A stretch of 19,969 bases of DNA from an uncultured Bacilli bacterium. Its GTDB lineage: Bacteria > Bacillota_I > Bacilli_A > RF39 > UBA660. Where the stretch lies: NCBI GenBank assembly GCA_947628445.1, contig CANQZX010000013.1, forward strand, positions 1 to 19,969, written 5' to 3'. The notes beneath the pieces are model-generated. The model was not told where the DNA came from. It saw only the letters and a list, made by a program, of their open reading frames with translations, and did no database searches. Positions 1 through 6,529 of this stretch are shown one piece after another. How positions within the stretch are numbered: the first letter of the stretch is position 1; each line of letters begins with the position of its first letter. The translations under genes and the position numbers were made by a program.

Positions 1-62
1 TCTTGTACTTTAAAAGTAATAAACTCTTCAGCACTACTTCTAATCATTAAATCTTTTGCCAT
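1..62 (-). CDS. RhuM-like protein, N-terminal fragment (cut by window edge)
   Basis: Only the first 20 codons are visible; the reading frame runs off the left edge. The start is an ATG at 60-62 preceded by a good AAGGAG ribosome binding site at normal spacing. The peptide begins MAKDLMIRSSAEEF, which resembles the opening of many RhuM-family proteins (an 'IRSSAEFL'-type N-terminus before the TQ-rich DNA-binding-like region). This resemblance is from memory of the family and the fragment is too short to be sure. The next gene upstream (311-973) is also RhuM-like, so these would be tandem paralogues. RhuM function is not established; members are common in accessory regions. Confidence 0.5.
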   Translation of the reverse strand, partial: MAKDLMIRSSAEEFITFKVQ

Positions 63-310
63 TTTCTCATCTCCTTTACAATATTTATATAAAAATGTAA
101 AAACTTTTTCCAATAGTTTCCTTTATTTATAAGGGGTTGTTAAGGTGTTTCCATAAATTTGTATCGCCCAATTGATGTTTGTTTTATTTTTCTTCATTTT
201 TATCATAAATTATTTAATTTCTTTAAGCTTTCCTTGTTTTTTATTTTCTTCTAATTGAATGATTTATTATTTCATTTTGTATTTTTCTTACCCCATCGAA
301 TTCAACAAAA
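63..310. other. AT-rich spacer between two RhuM-like genes
   Basis: No intact gene is seen here. On the minus strand a short open stretch overlaps the end of the upstream RhuM-like gene in the +1 frame (about 233-313). It reads KFNFVEFDGVRKIQNEIINH and ends RRK before a stop. It could be the frameshifted continuation of that gene's tail. No hairpin terminator was recognised between the two genes. Confidence 0.4.
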
Positions 311-973
311 TTAAATTTCATAGATAATAGAACCATTCTTAGCATCTTTATGATTTAGTAAAACTTTAATTTCAAGAGAACTAGGTACAATATCAAAAGC
401 ATTTCTTTGATTCATATAAGTAATTGTTTCTGAAATATTTTCAAAATGAAAATAAAAGCATAAAGAATCATTCGTTATTCTTTTTACATAAGAATTAGTT
501 GGCCAAACTAATGCTGACTCATTATTCTCTGATAATGTATATTCATTAAAATATTGTGTGCTAAATTTATTTCCACTTATAAATTTCTCATCATTTAAAG
601 CAAAACCTTTTATCATATATTCTTTTAGTATTTTAGTTGCCCATATTCTAAATTCAGTTGCTTTTTTAGAATTAACTCGATAACCAACCGCAATTATAGC
701 ATCAAGATTATAAATCTTAACTTCATTAGTTTGTGTTTTTTCCTTAATTGCTCCGTGTTGAGTGGTATTTTCCATTTTGGAAACAACCATACTTTCATTT
801 AATTCTTCTTCATCAAATATATTTTTCAAATGTTTAGAAATTGCCGGTATTCCAACATCAAAAACTTTAGCCATTCCTTTTTGGGTAAGCCATAAAGTTT
901 CATCTTTATAGATTGCATCAACAACTATATTGCCGTCTTTATTTTTATAAATTAATAAATTATTTTCTTGCAT
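311..973 (-). CDS. RhuM-family protein with an atypical C-terminal tail
   Basis: The 220-residue product carries a recognisable RhuM-type region over residues about 5-145. It has LWLTQKGMAKVFDV, then SKHLKNIFDEEEL, then YNLDAIIAVGYRVNSKKATEFRIWAT and KEYMIKGFALNDE. This is known as a conserved family of unknown function found in accessory loci. RhuM proteins usually continue after QYFNE with a helical IRExRxSE-type region and are longer. Here the sequence changes abruptly at residue 145 to a tail (residues 146-220) that I do not recognise. The start ATG has an AAAGGAG site 8 nt upstream. It is followed by a second RhuM-like gene at the left edge. A truncated or recombined gene is possible. 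Confidence 0.75.
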   Translation of the reverse strand: MQENNLLIYKNKDGNIVVDAIYKDETLWLTQKGMAKVFDVGIPAISKHLKNIFDEEELNESMVVSKMENTTQHGAIKEKTQTNEVKIYNLDAIIAVGYRVNSKKATEFRIWATKILKEYMIKGFALNDEKFISGNKFSTQYFNEYTLSENNESALVWPTNSYVKRITNDSLCFYFHFENISETITYMNQRNAFDIVPSSLEIKVLLNHKDAKNGSIIYEI

Positions 974-1179
974 TTATTATTCTCCTTTCATAGTTTTAAT
1001 TAACATTATTTTAAACCTGTAGGATTCACCGGAATTAAACAATAGTTTACATTTATTTTTGTATTTTAAAACTCTAAAATTTTATTAGTCACCTCTTATC
1101 TCAGTAAATAACATTTAAAGTATCAATCCCCTTTATTTAACTTCATAACCTTAGTTCACCATCTATTGGAAACATTATA
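974..1179 (-). promoter_or_regulatory. Promoter and long leader of the RhuM-like gene
   Basis: A TATAAT -10 box lies at 1174-1179 (minus strand), preceded by TGT, so it is an extended -10. No convincing -35 is present because that position overlaps the signal-peptidase terminator. Transcription from it would give a leader of about 190 nt before the ATG at 973. Apart from the ribosome binding site the leader shows only short open stretches and no clear structure. Confidence 0.45.
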
Positions 1180-1183
1180 ACAT

Positions 1184-1205
1184 AAAAAAACAGGATTTTA
1201 TCCTG
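1184..1205 (-). terminator. Intrinsic terminator after signal peptidase gene
   Basis: The hairpin CAGGAT-AAA-ATCCTG (1191-1205) is followed on the minus strand by seven T residues (1184-1190). It begins nine bases past the signal peptidase stop codon, a classic position for Rho-independent termination. Confidence 0.85.
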
Positions 1206-1213
1206 AAATTTAC

Positions 1214-1693
1214 TTAAATTTTACCAAATTTTTTAAAAGGAAAAATTCTAAAAATAGTTGTTCCTTTAATATTTTGTTTTGCTATTGGTCCCAAATTACG
1301 ACTATCTTTACTAATTTCTCGATTATCGCCTAAAACAAAATATTCATTATCCTTTAATTTTATCTTTGCATAATCACTAGTTTCACCTATGCCATATTCA
1401 TCTTTTATGGCTTTTCCCTCAATATAAATTTTGCCATGATCAATTTCAATAGTTTCCCCAGGCATACCATAAACGCGTTTAATAATATTATCGTCTTCAT
1501 CTTCATGTAAAACAACAATATCATATCTTTTTATTTTTCCAACTTTGGAAAGTAAAAGAATTTCGCCATCATTTAGATAAGTATTCATACTATCGCCATC
1601 AACCCGAACTGGCGTAATTAAAAAAGAACGAACAAGTAAGACGACAATTATAATTATTAAATATGGATAAATTTCTTTGAAAACTTTTTTCAT
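1214..1693 (-). CDS. lepB: Signal peptidase I
   Basis: The 159-residue type I signal peptidase would cleave Sec signal peptides on the outer face of the membrane. One N-terminal membrane helix is seen at residues about 9-25. Catalytic Ser35 lies in the GDSM motif and the general-base Lys72 in IIKRVYGMPGE. The conserved C-terminal box is YFVLGDNREISKDSRNLG. The length is normal for the short Gram-positive form. The gene lies just downstream of rplS, a pairing common in Bacilli. An AGGGGTG ribosome binding site precedes the ATG. The secreted surface proteins encoded at 7891-11014 would be plausible substrates (inference). Confidence 0.95.
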   Translation of the reverse strand: MKKVFKEIYPYLIIIIVVLLVRSFLITPVRVDGDSMNTYLNDGEILLLSKVGKIKRYDIVVLHEDEDDNIIKRVYGMPGETIEIDHGKIYIEGKAIKDEYGIGETSDYAKIKLKDNEYFVLGDNREISKDSRNLGPIAKQNIKGTTIFRIFPFKKFGKI

Positions 1694-1704
1694 TTTTCAC
1701 CCCT

Positions 1705-1737
1705 AAAAATTAAGGAAAGAATTAATTTCTTTCCTTA
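1705..1737 (-). terminator. Terminator or attenuator overlapping the rplS stop codon
   Basis: A perfect 11-bp inverted repeat, TAAGGAAAGAA/TTCTTTCCTTA (1711-1721 and 1727-1737), has a 5-nt loop that overlaps the rplS stop codon at 1722-1724. It is followed by a short T run (1706-1710), then the ribosome binding site of the signal peptidase gene. It probably terminates part of the rplS transcript, with read-through into the next gene. Confidence 0.7.
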
Positions 1738-2063
1738 ACTTTATATTCTTTTCGCATGTTCTTAATGAAGTTAAGTTTAGCTCTTCTAACTTTACCCTTC
1801 TTAACAACTGTGATTTTGTCAATTGTTGGAGCATTAACAGGAAAAATCCGAATAACCCCAACAGTACCACTTTTCTTCCGCACAGATACTGTTTTAGAAA
1901 CTCCGCGACCTCTTTGAGCAATTACAAGCCCTTCAAAGGTTTGGATTCTTTCCTTTTTTCCTTCTTTTACCCAAACATCAACGCGAATTGTATCACCAAC
2001 GCGAAATTCTGGAATATCCTTACGGATGTGTTTAGCCTCAACTTTTTCGACAAGATTAGCCAT
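1722..2063 (-). CDS. rplS: 50S ribosomal protein L19
   Basis: The 113-residue protein matches L19 throughout, for example IPEFRVGDTIRVDVWVKEG, RIQTFEGLVIAQRGRG and VERIFPVNAP-like VIRIFPVNAPTI. L19 sits at the 30S-50S interface of the ribosome. The length is normal for the family. The start ATG is preceded by AAAGGAATGAGG. A strong promoter lies 83 bases upstream, and a hairpin at the stop codon separates it from the signal peptidase gene. Confidence 0.97.
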   Translation of the reverse strand: MANLVEKVEAKHIRKDIPEFRVGDTIRVDVWVKEGKKERIQTFEGLVIAQRGRGVSKTVSVRKKSGTVGVIRIFPVNAPTIDKITVVKKGKVRRAKLNFIKNMRKEYKVKERN

Positions 2064-2139
2064 TTACCTCATTCCTTTCTTAAAATATTTTTACCTGCAA
2101 TCATGAATTTTTCAGCGGATTACATACCTTTTTTGGGTC
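2064..2139 (-). promoter_or_regulatory. 5' leader of rplS, possible L19 autoregulatory leader
   Basis: The predicted transcript start near 2139 leaves a leader of about 75 nt. Firmicutes rplS genes often carry an L19-leader RNA that is thought to bind the protein. Here I see a short CTG/CAG stem enclosing an A/T-rich loop and a GGACCC segment near the 5' end. I cannot confirm the family match by eye. Confidence 0.3.
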
Positions 2140-2145
2140 CTTTTG

Positions 2146-2174
2146 ATTATAACATAAGCCCCTTAGAGTTGCAA
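2146..2174 (-). promoter_or_regulatory. Strong sigma-A promoter of rplS
   Basis: On the minus strand TTGCAA (2169-2174) is separated by exactly 17 bp from TATAAT (2146-2151), with TGT just before the -10, so it is also an extended -10 promoter. It starts just beyond the end of the pseudouridine synthase gene. Confidence 0.85.
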
Positions 2175-2195
2175 GCAAAACTTTTTCGTTAAATA

Positions 2196-2885
2196 TTATG
2201 CTTTTTCCTCTAATTTTTTTAATGTTTCAGCAAATAAAAGCCATTTTCCGGTTAAGGGTGGTAAGACCTCGGCCACGACGCTTGTATCTTTAACGGGATG
2301 ATGAAAAGCTAAATGATAGGCAAATAAGGCAATTTGGGCTTTTTCTTTTAAACCATACCGTTGATCCCCATAAATGGGATGGCCGGCCTCATGCAATTGC
2401 AACCTTATTTGGTGATGCCGACCCGTGATTAAATTTATTTCCACTAAACTTAAATCCTCTGCCGCATTATAAGCCAAACATTGATATTCTAAAATACTTT
2501 CTTTTCCCTTAACTGGGTCAATATAGGCATTAAAGGTTTGAGCATCTTTACTTATTTTATCGACTAATTTGCCCGAGGCGTTAATTTTGCCATGAACGAT
2601 TGCCAAATATTTTTTATGCCACTCGTGGTCTTGCACTTTTTGACTTAACCGCGCTGCCGCTTTACTAGTTTTGGCTAAAACCATGACGCCTCCGACGGGC
2701 CGGTCCAACCGATGCACTAAACCAACGTAGACATTTCCCGGCTTTTGATACTTAATTTTTAAATAATTTTTTGCCATCCGCACCAAATCTAAATCATGCG
2801 AACTATCTTCTTGCACGGGAACATTAAAAGGTTTAACACAGATAAGTAAGTGATTATCTTCATAAATTATTTTTAAATCAGTCAT
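2196..2885 (-). CDS. RluA-family RNA pseudouridine synthase
   Basis: The protein would isomerise uridine to pseudouridine in rRNA or tRNA. Counting from the chosen start it has 229 residues, with the catalytic Asp61 in the family signature GLVHRLDRPVGGVMVLAKT. Further family blocks are YEDNHLLICVKP near the N-terminus and LITGRHHQIRLQL plus HPIYGDQRYG later. There is no S4 domain, so it belongs to the compact RluA branch; its target base cannot be read from sequence. The ATG at 2883-2885 is preferred over upstream starts because the family begins right there. It overlaps the end of the methyltransferase gene by 8 nt (ATGACTGA), suggesting translational coupling of two RNA modification enzymes. 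Confidence 0.9.
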   Translation of the reverse strand: MTDLKIIYEDNHLLICVKPFNVPVQEDSSHDLDLVRMAKNYLKIKYQKPGNVYVGLVHRLDRPVGGVMVLAKTSKAAARLSQKVQDHEWHKKYLAIVHGKINASGKLVDKISKDAQTFNAYIDPVKGKESILEYQCLAYNAAEDLSLVEINLITGRHHQIRLQLHEAGHPIYGDQRYGLKEKAQIALFAYHLAFHHPVKDTSVVAEVLPPLTGKWLLFAETLKKLEEKA

Positions 2886-3741
2886 GATTTTCCCATCTAC
2901 CATAAATACCACAAGGCAAAATTAAATTACTATCAGTCATTTTAAGACCAATTTCATCACATGTTATCACCCCAGGATGACGGGTATTAACCGTTAAAGT
3001 TAAAATATTTTCTAACACTTGCGGACTCAAGCCTGTTGTATAAGAATTAATTAAGAAAAATAATGGTTTTTCGCTTAAAACATCCAAACATAAAGTAATT
3101 AATTTATATAAACTATCTTCAAGATTCCAAACTTCTTTATTAGCCCCGCGACCAAAAGACGGTGGATCCATAATAATCGCATCGTACTTATGGCCCCGTC
3201 TGATTTCGCGTTCGACAAACTTAATACAATCATCGACAATGAAACGGACATTACAATTTTCTAAATGCGAACTGGCAATATTATCTTTGGCCCAAGCCAC
3301 CATTCCTTTAGAAGAATCGACATGAACAACATCAGCGCCCGCCGCCGCACAAGCCACCGTTGCCCCACCCGTATAAGCAAATAAATTTAAAACTTTGATA
3401 TGGCGCTTGCTATTTTTAATCTTTTCTTGCATATAATCCCAATTATAGGCCTGTTCTGGAAAAATACCAGTATGTTTAAAACCCATCAGTTTAATATTAA
3501 AAGTTAAATCCTTATATTTAATTTGCCATTTATCGGGAATTTGTTTACGTTTTTCCCAAGCCCCACCGCCAGTTTTACTCCGGTGATACACCGCATCTGC
3601 TTGCTTCCATAAAGGACTTTTTTCTTGCCAAATTATTTGGGGATCGGGTCGCGATAAAATAATATCGCCCCACTTTTCTAACTTTTGTCCATCACTCATG
3701 GCTAAAAGTTTATAATCTTGCCAACTATCAACAACTTTCAT
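2878..3741 (-). CDS. Class I SAM-dependent methyltransferase, RlmI-like
   Basis: The 287-residue protein has a Rossmann methyltransferase core. Motif I is VLNLFAYTGGATVACAAAGA (residues about 116-135), followed by VVHVDSSKGMVAWAKDN, with the catalytic-loop motif IIMDPPSFGRG. This pattern fits the Methyltrans_SAM group that includes 23S rRNA cytosine-C5 methyltransferases such as RlmI. The N-terminal PUA domain of full RlmI is absent, so the substrate is uncertain. AGGAAAGTG precedes the ATG. It is the first gene of a two-gene unit with the pseudouridine synthase, so an RNA-modification role is likely (inference). Confidence 0.85.
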   Translation of the reverse strand: MKVVDSWQDYKLLAMSDGQKLEKWGDIILSRPDPQIIWQEKSPLWKQADAVYHRSKTGGGAWEKRKQIPDKWQIKYKDLTFNIKLMGFKHTGIFPEQAYNWDYMQEKIKNSKRHIKVLNLFAYTGGATVACAAAGADVVHVDSSKGMVAWAKDNIASSHLENCNVRFIVDDCIKFVEREIRRGHKYDAIIMDPPSFGRGANKEVWNLEDSLYKLITLCLDVLSEKPLFFLINSYTTGLSPQVLENILTLTVNTRHPGVITCDEIGLKMTDSNLILPCGIYGRWENHD

Positions 3742-3764
3742 CTAATCACTTTCCTACTGGCTTT

Positions 3765-3794
3765 ATTTTACCATAAATTATGGTTATTCCCCAA
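3765..3794 (-). promoter_or_regulatory. Promoter of the methyltransferase-pseudouridine synthase unit
   Basis: A TAAAAT -10 (3765-3770) is preceded by TGG, giving an extended -10; a weak TTGGGG lies 18 bp upstream (3789-3794). An imperfect 9-bp inverted repeat, TAACCATAA-T-TTATGGTAA (3768-3786), overlaps the -10 and could be an operator. Confidence 0.45.
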
Positions 3795-3936
3795 ATTAAA
3801 AAATTAACTTAATTATTTTCACAGACAATTTGGTATTCATGACATTAAATACTAACCCGCATATGTACAAAAGTGAATTAAAAAATGTAACTAATTTATT
3901 TATAAATTAAATCATATTTTATTAAAAATAAGCATT

Positions 3937-3959
3937 AAAAAATCCCTTAAAATAAGGGA
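3937..3959 (-). terminator. Intrinsic terminator of the tRNA gene
   Basis: The 7-bp stem TCCCTTA/TAAGGGA (3943-3959, 3-nt loop) is followed on the minus strand by six T residues (3937-3942). It sits 13 bases past the tRNA CCA end. Confidence 0.85.
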
Positions 3960-3971
3960 AAATTTATAAAT

Positions 3972-4048
3972 TGGTGGAGAACGTGGGATTCGAACCCGCG
4001 ACCCCCTGCGTGCAGGGCAGGTGCTCTAGCCAGCTGAGCTAGTTCCCC
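3972..4048 (-). tRNA. tRNA-Ala (anticodon UGC), CCA encoded
   Basis: The 77-nt cloverleaf has acceptor GGGGAAC/GTTCTCC containing the G3-U70 wobble that marks alanine tRNAs. The D stem is GCTC/GAGC, the anticodon stem CCTGC/GCAGG, the T loop TTCGAAT, and CCA is encoded. The anticodon TGC lies at 4012-4014. Two oddities are seen: position 33 is C (4015) instead of the nearly universal U, and the T stem has a C50-A64 mismatch. It has its own promoter and terminator. Confidence 0.93.
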
Positions 4049-4060
4049 AAAAGCAAATTT

Positions 4061-4089
4061 ATTTTAACATATTATTTTTAGTTAAGCAA
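4061..4089 (-). promoter_or_regulatory. Promoter of tRNA-Ala
   Basis: TTGCTT (4084-4089) and TAAAAT (4061-4066) are separated by exactly 17 bp, with TGT before the -10. The predicted start lies a few bases upstream of the mature tRNA 5' end. The foldback element begins right behind the -35. Confidence 0.8.
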
Positions 4090-4106
4090 CATTTTTTTGC
4101 CTAATT
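4089..4106 (+). repeat. Left 18-bp direct repeat flanking the foldback element
   Basis: ACATTTTTTTGCCTAATT matches the copy at 4357-4374 in 17 of 18 positions and abuts the left terminal inverted repeat exactly. It looks like a target-site duplication, though 18 bp is long for one. Confidence 0.65.
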
Positions 4107-4356
4107 GTTAATCCTTTTTTAAAATGTCAGTATATGATTTTTTTAAAATGTCAGCTTGTTCTTATAAAACCATATTATATTTATTGATAGGAAAATCATT
4201 GATAATAGGCAGTAATAATTCGCCATACTTATTGTAATATCTTATTTTTAAGATATTACAATTCCTATAAGAATTGTTACTGGGTCCCTGTTGTCAATGA
4301 GGAACTATCAATAAATTTACTATATTAAAAAACTGACATTTCTAAAAAATCTTAAC
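4107..4356. mobile_element. MITE-like 250-bp foldback element
   Basis: The ends are 24-bp imperfect inverted repeats (4107-4130 and 4333-4356) that match in 19 of 24 positions; both begin GTTAA and finish ATGTCAG. A further copy of the left inner motif TTTTTTAAAATGTCAG lies at 4138-4154. The interior folds into one long nested hairpin. There is no open reading frame of useful length, so if mobile it would be non-autonomous. It sits between the rpoZ stop codon and the tRNA promoter, flanked by an 18-bp near-perfect direct repeat. No transposase is visible in the window. Confidence 0.65.
4180..4315 (+). repeat. Long nested inverted repeat inside the foldback element
   Basis: Arms 4180-4244 and 4249-4315 pair in blocks: TTTATTGATAG with CTATCAATAAA, CATTGATAATAGG with CCTGTTGTCAATG, CAGTAATAATTC with GAATTGTTACTG, and a perfect 14-bp block ATTGTAATATCTTA with its complement around a TTTT loop. 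Three non-Watson-Crick positions are all T-G in the plus-strand sense, which an RNA or single-stranded DNA copy of the plus strand could still pair. Confidence 0.85.
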
Positions 4357-4374
4357 ACACTTTTTTGCCTAATT
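4357..4374 (+). repeat. Right 18-bp direct repeat flanking the foldback element
   Basis: ACACTTTTTTGCCTAATT abuts the right terminal inverted repeat. Its last bases include the rpoZ stop codon and final codons, so the element lies just past the rpoZ reading frame without cutting it. Confidence 0.65.
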
Positions 4375-4569
4375 TGCTTTTATTTTAATTAAACCACTTT
4401 CAATTTCTTCTAAAGCCCGACCTAATTCTTTTTTATTAACATATTCAGATTCTTTCTTTTGTAAATAACCATTTTCCAATATTTGTTTACTTCTTTGAGA
4501 TGCCACATGAACTAATTTATATTTGGAATCTACAATATTTAATAGTTTATCAATTGATGGATAAATCAT
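4369..4569 (-). CDS. rpoZ: RNA polymerase omega subunit
   Basis: The 66-residue protein fits omega: it opens IYPSIDKLL, then the conserved KYKLVHVASQRSKQI core and KELGRALEEIESG near the end. Omega binds beta-prime and helps core polymerase assembly. The size is typical. The ATG has AGGGAGTGAG upstream. In many Bacilli rpoZ follows gmk; here it has its own promoter and stands after the DUF2779 gene. The stop codon TAG lies in the right direct repeat of the foldback element. Confidence 0.92.
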   Translation of the reverse strand: MIYPSIDKLLNIVDSKYKLVHVASQRSKQILENGYLQKKESEYVNKKELGRALEEIESGLIKIKAN

Positions 4570-4591
4570 TTTCTCACTCCCTTACATTAAT

Positions 4592-4621
4592 ATCATACTA
4601 AAGATATTGCGATTAATGCAA
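4592..4621 (-). promoter_or_regulatory. Probable promoter of rpoZ
   Basis: TTGCAT (4616-4621) and TATGAT (4592-4597) are 18 bp apart, placing the start about 15 bases before the ribosome binding site. An overlapping alternative is TTGACG (4627-4632) with CAATAT 17 bp downstream. Confidence 0.55.
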
Positions 4622-4644
4622 GGAATCGTCAATAACTTGACACT

Positions 4645-6519
4645 TTATTGACAAATGTGCCGTAAGGCCTCTAAAATGACTACCATTGCCCAGGTATCTT
4701 GCCGGCAATATTCGATTAAGGCCTGATACATAAGTTGATACTCTTCTTTCGTCATTTTATTGTAATTGGCATAAGCCACAATGGCTTCAGTACCATTTTT
4801 GACCTCTAAATTAGCATATGATAAATCACTAAAAACGGGTAAAGTTTTTTTGATTGAATAAGAACCACTTAAATCTTTATGATAATAATTTGGTAAAGCA
4901 CTTCGCTCTTTATCAAAGCCCAATTCTTCATAAAGTTTAGCATTCGTATTAACAAGCCACATTAAATCAAAACCGCGATCATATATTTTCATTAATCTTT
5001 CCCGATATTCAGGGAAGATAGCCGCGAGTTCCTTAATCCGGCCTTTTTCAAAAGATACATTTTGAGCAAATAAAGTTCCTTTATCCCCATCGATATATTC
5101 AACAAGTTTTTTGACTAATTCTTCACGTTCATCCTCGGTATTGGTTTTAGCTAAAAAGATATAATTATCTTTTAATTTATCGCATTTTCCTGGTTCAGTT
5201 TCAATATGTAAACTAAACTCAAAAGGTGATTGCATATAGGGTTTTTCGCCGCGAAAACGCGGTAACGGGCAAGGCATCGTTTCAAAATCCAAATGATAAA
5301 TAGGATATTCAATTAAACTTAAGCCCGCGGCAATTTTTTCTTTATCGATATATTCCTTACCAAATCGCACGGCATCTCTTTGAATATGATGCTTCGGATT
5401 CGTAATCCATTCTTCAGGAATATCTAACATTTCCAAATAACCATGATTAATTAAATCTAGTCCCTTAAGCCGTTCATTATCTTCATTTTTAAAACCAAAG
5501 CCATTATTTAAATAATTTAAAGCCGAATTCTTCGCCGGAATATCTTTGCCACAGATTGGAGCTAAAAACGGACATTCCCGCATCTTTTTGCGTTCACACC
5601 AAATTCCCATGGGCACCGGAGAACCATCTAAAGCAAAAATATATTTTTCTAAGCGGGCTTCATCTTCGGCAATAATTTTTTGATATTCCGCTGTTACTTT
5701 CGTTAAATCGATAAAAACAATTAGTTCGTGCCCAGCAGCATCTTTTTTATAATCGGCAACACCATCTATGTAACTACCATCAAAAACATATTCATGATTT
5801 AAAATAGCCAAATAATAATGAATATTTTCTAAAGCTGCCGCATTACCACTACTGCGATACTCCCCTTCAATAATATAGCGTTGTACGGCTAAGTCGTAAA
5901 CATATTTACCCACATCCGTATAACGATCAAATAATTTGGCTTTATTTTTGGCAAAAACCTCATCCGGCATTTCTTGATTTAAAGGATAATCAATTTCATC
6001 TTTTAAAAAGTAAGTATTTTTATCGACATTAAAATAAAAAATGGGATACTTCTCTTTTTTAGGGAAACTACCCAAAAGTTTTAAATATTTATTGCTGGTC
6101 GTAGCTTTAACTTCAATAATATTTATTCCTTGCTTATTCTCATTATAAATATCGACATAACAAACATATTTAATCCCTTTTTGATTAAATTCAAAACATT
6201 CTTGGTTTTTCGTCGCCGCCGCATATTTACTTTTACCTCCGAAATATTTATTGGCTAAGCCACCGGCTTCAATTTCCACTTGTTTATAAAAAGGCATTAA
6301 GGCCTCTAATTGGGCATTTACTTTTTGGGTTAAATCATGTTCGTAAGTTTCATCTTCAAACATGTTGCCCAAAATTTCTTGTATTTGTTCTAAGCGTTCT
6401 TGTTCTTGATATTCGGCATACGATAAATCCGCATCTAACTTTTCCTTCCGCAGTTCAGCCAGAGCCACGAAACGAGGACAACGCGTATAATTTAAAAAAT
6501 CACTTTTGGATACCGCCAT
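4645..6519 (-). CDS. DUF2779 protein: Cas4-like PD-(D/E)xK module plus DEDDy exonuclease module
   Basis: The 624-residue protein has two nuclease-like halves. In the N-terminal half I see D123 followed by the EVK triad (E136, K138), the core of a RecB/Cas4-type PD-(D/E)xK site. Four cysteines (C14, C308, C316, C323) are arranged one before and three after this site, as in Cas4 or AddB iron-sulfur nucleases. The C-terminal half has LDFET (D411, E413), AQNVSFEKGRI (N487, E491) and YCRQDT (Y604, D608), which are ExoI, ExoII and ExoIII motifs of the DEDDy fold and the DUF2779 signature. Cleavage substrate and role are unknown. It starts 10 bp after the small membrane protein gene with GGTG before its ATG, and is the last gene of a three-gene unit. 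Confidence 0.8.
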   Translation of the reverse strand: MAVSKSDFLNYTRCPRFVALAELRKEKLDADLSYAEYQEQERLEQIQEILGNMFEDETYEHDLTQKVNAQLEALMPFYKQVEIEAGGLANKYFGGKSKYAAATKNQECFEFNQKGIKYVCYVDIYNENKQGINIIEVKATTSNKYLKLLGSFPKKEKYPIFYFNVDKNTYFLKDEIDYPLNQEMPDEVFAKNKAKLFDRYTDVGKYVYDLAVQRYIIEGEYRSSGNAAALENIHYYLAILNHEYVFDGSYIDGVADYKKDAAGHELIVFIDLTKVTAEYQKIIAEDEARLEKYIFALDGSPVPMGIWCERKKMRECPFLAPICGKDIPAKNSALNYLNNGFGFKNEDNERLKGLDLINHGYLEMLDIPEEWITNPKHHIQRDAVRFGKEYIDKEKIAAGLSLIEYPIYHLDFETMPCPLPRFRGEKPYMQSPFEFSLHIETEPGKCDKLKDNYIFLAKTNTEDEREELVKKLVEYIDGDKGTLFAQNVSFEKGRIKELAAIFPEYRERLMKIYDRGFDLMWLVNTNAKLYEELGFDKERSALPNYYHKDLSGSYSIKKTLPVFSDLSYANLEVKNGTEAIVAYANYNKMTKEEYQLMYQALIEYCRQDTWAMVVILEALRHICQ

Positions 6520-6529
6520 AAAACACCTA

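Noticed and set aside
1914..2192. Plus-strand open frame over rplS and its promoter
   Set aside because: It is antisense to a clear L19 gene and its promoter, has no ribosome binding site and no recognisable protein features.
2878..2880. Possible code 4 (TGA read as Trp)
   Set aside because: TGA stops occur at three coupled gene junctions (2878, 6889, 12209), and inspected conserved Trp positions in intact genes use TGG, so the standard bacterial code is kept. The TGA in the KilA-N remnant is taken as decay.
4107..4356. CRISPR array
   Set aside because: There are only two copies of the TTTTTTAAAATGTCAG motif at short spacing and inverted ends, with no regular spacers. No Cas gene is present; the Cas4-like motif in the DUF2779 protein is not enough.
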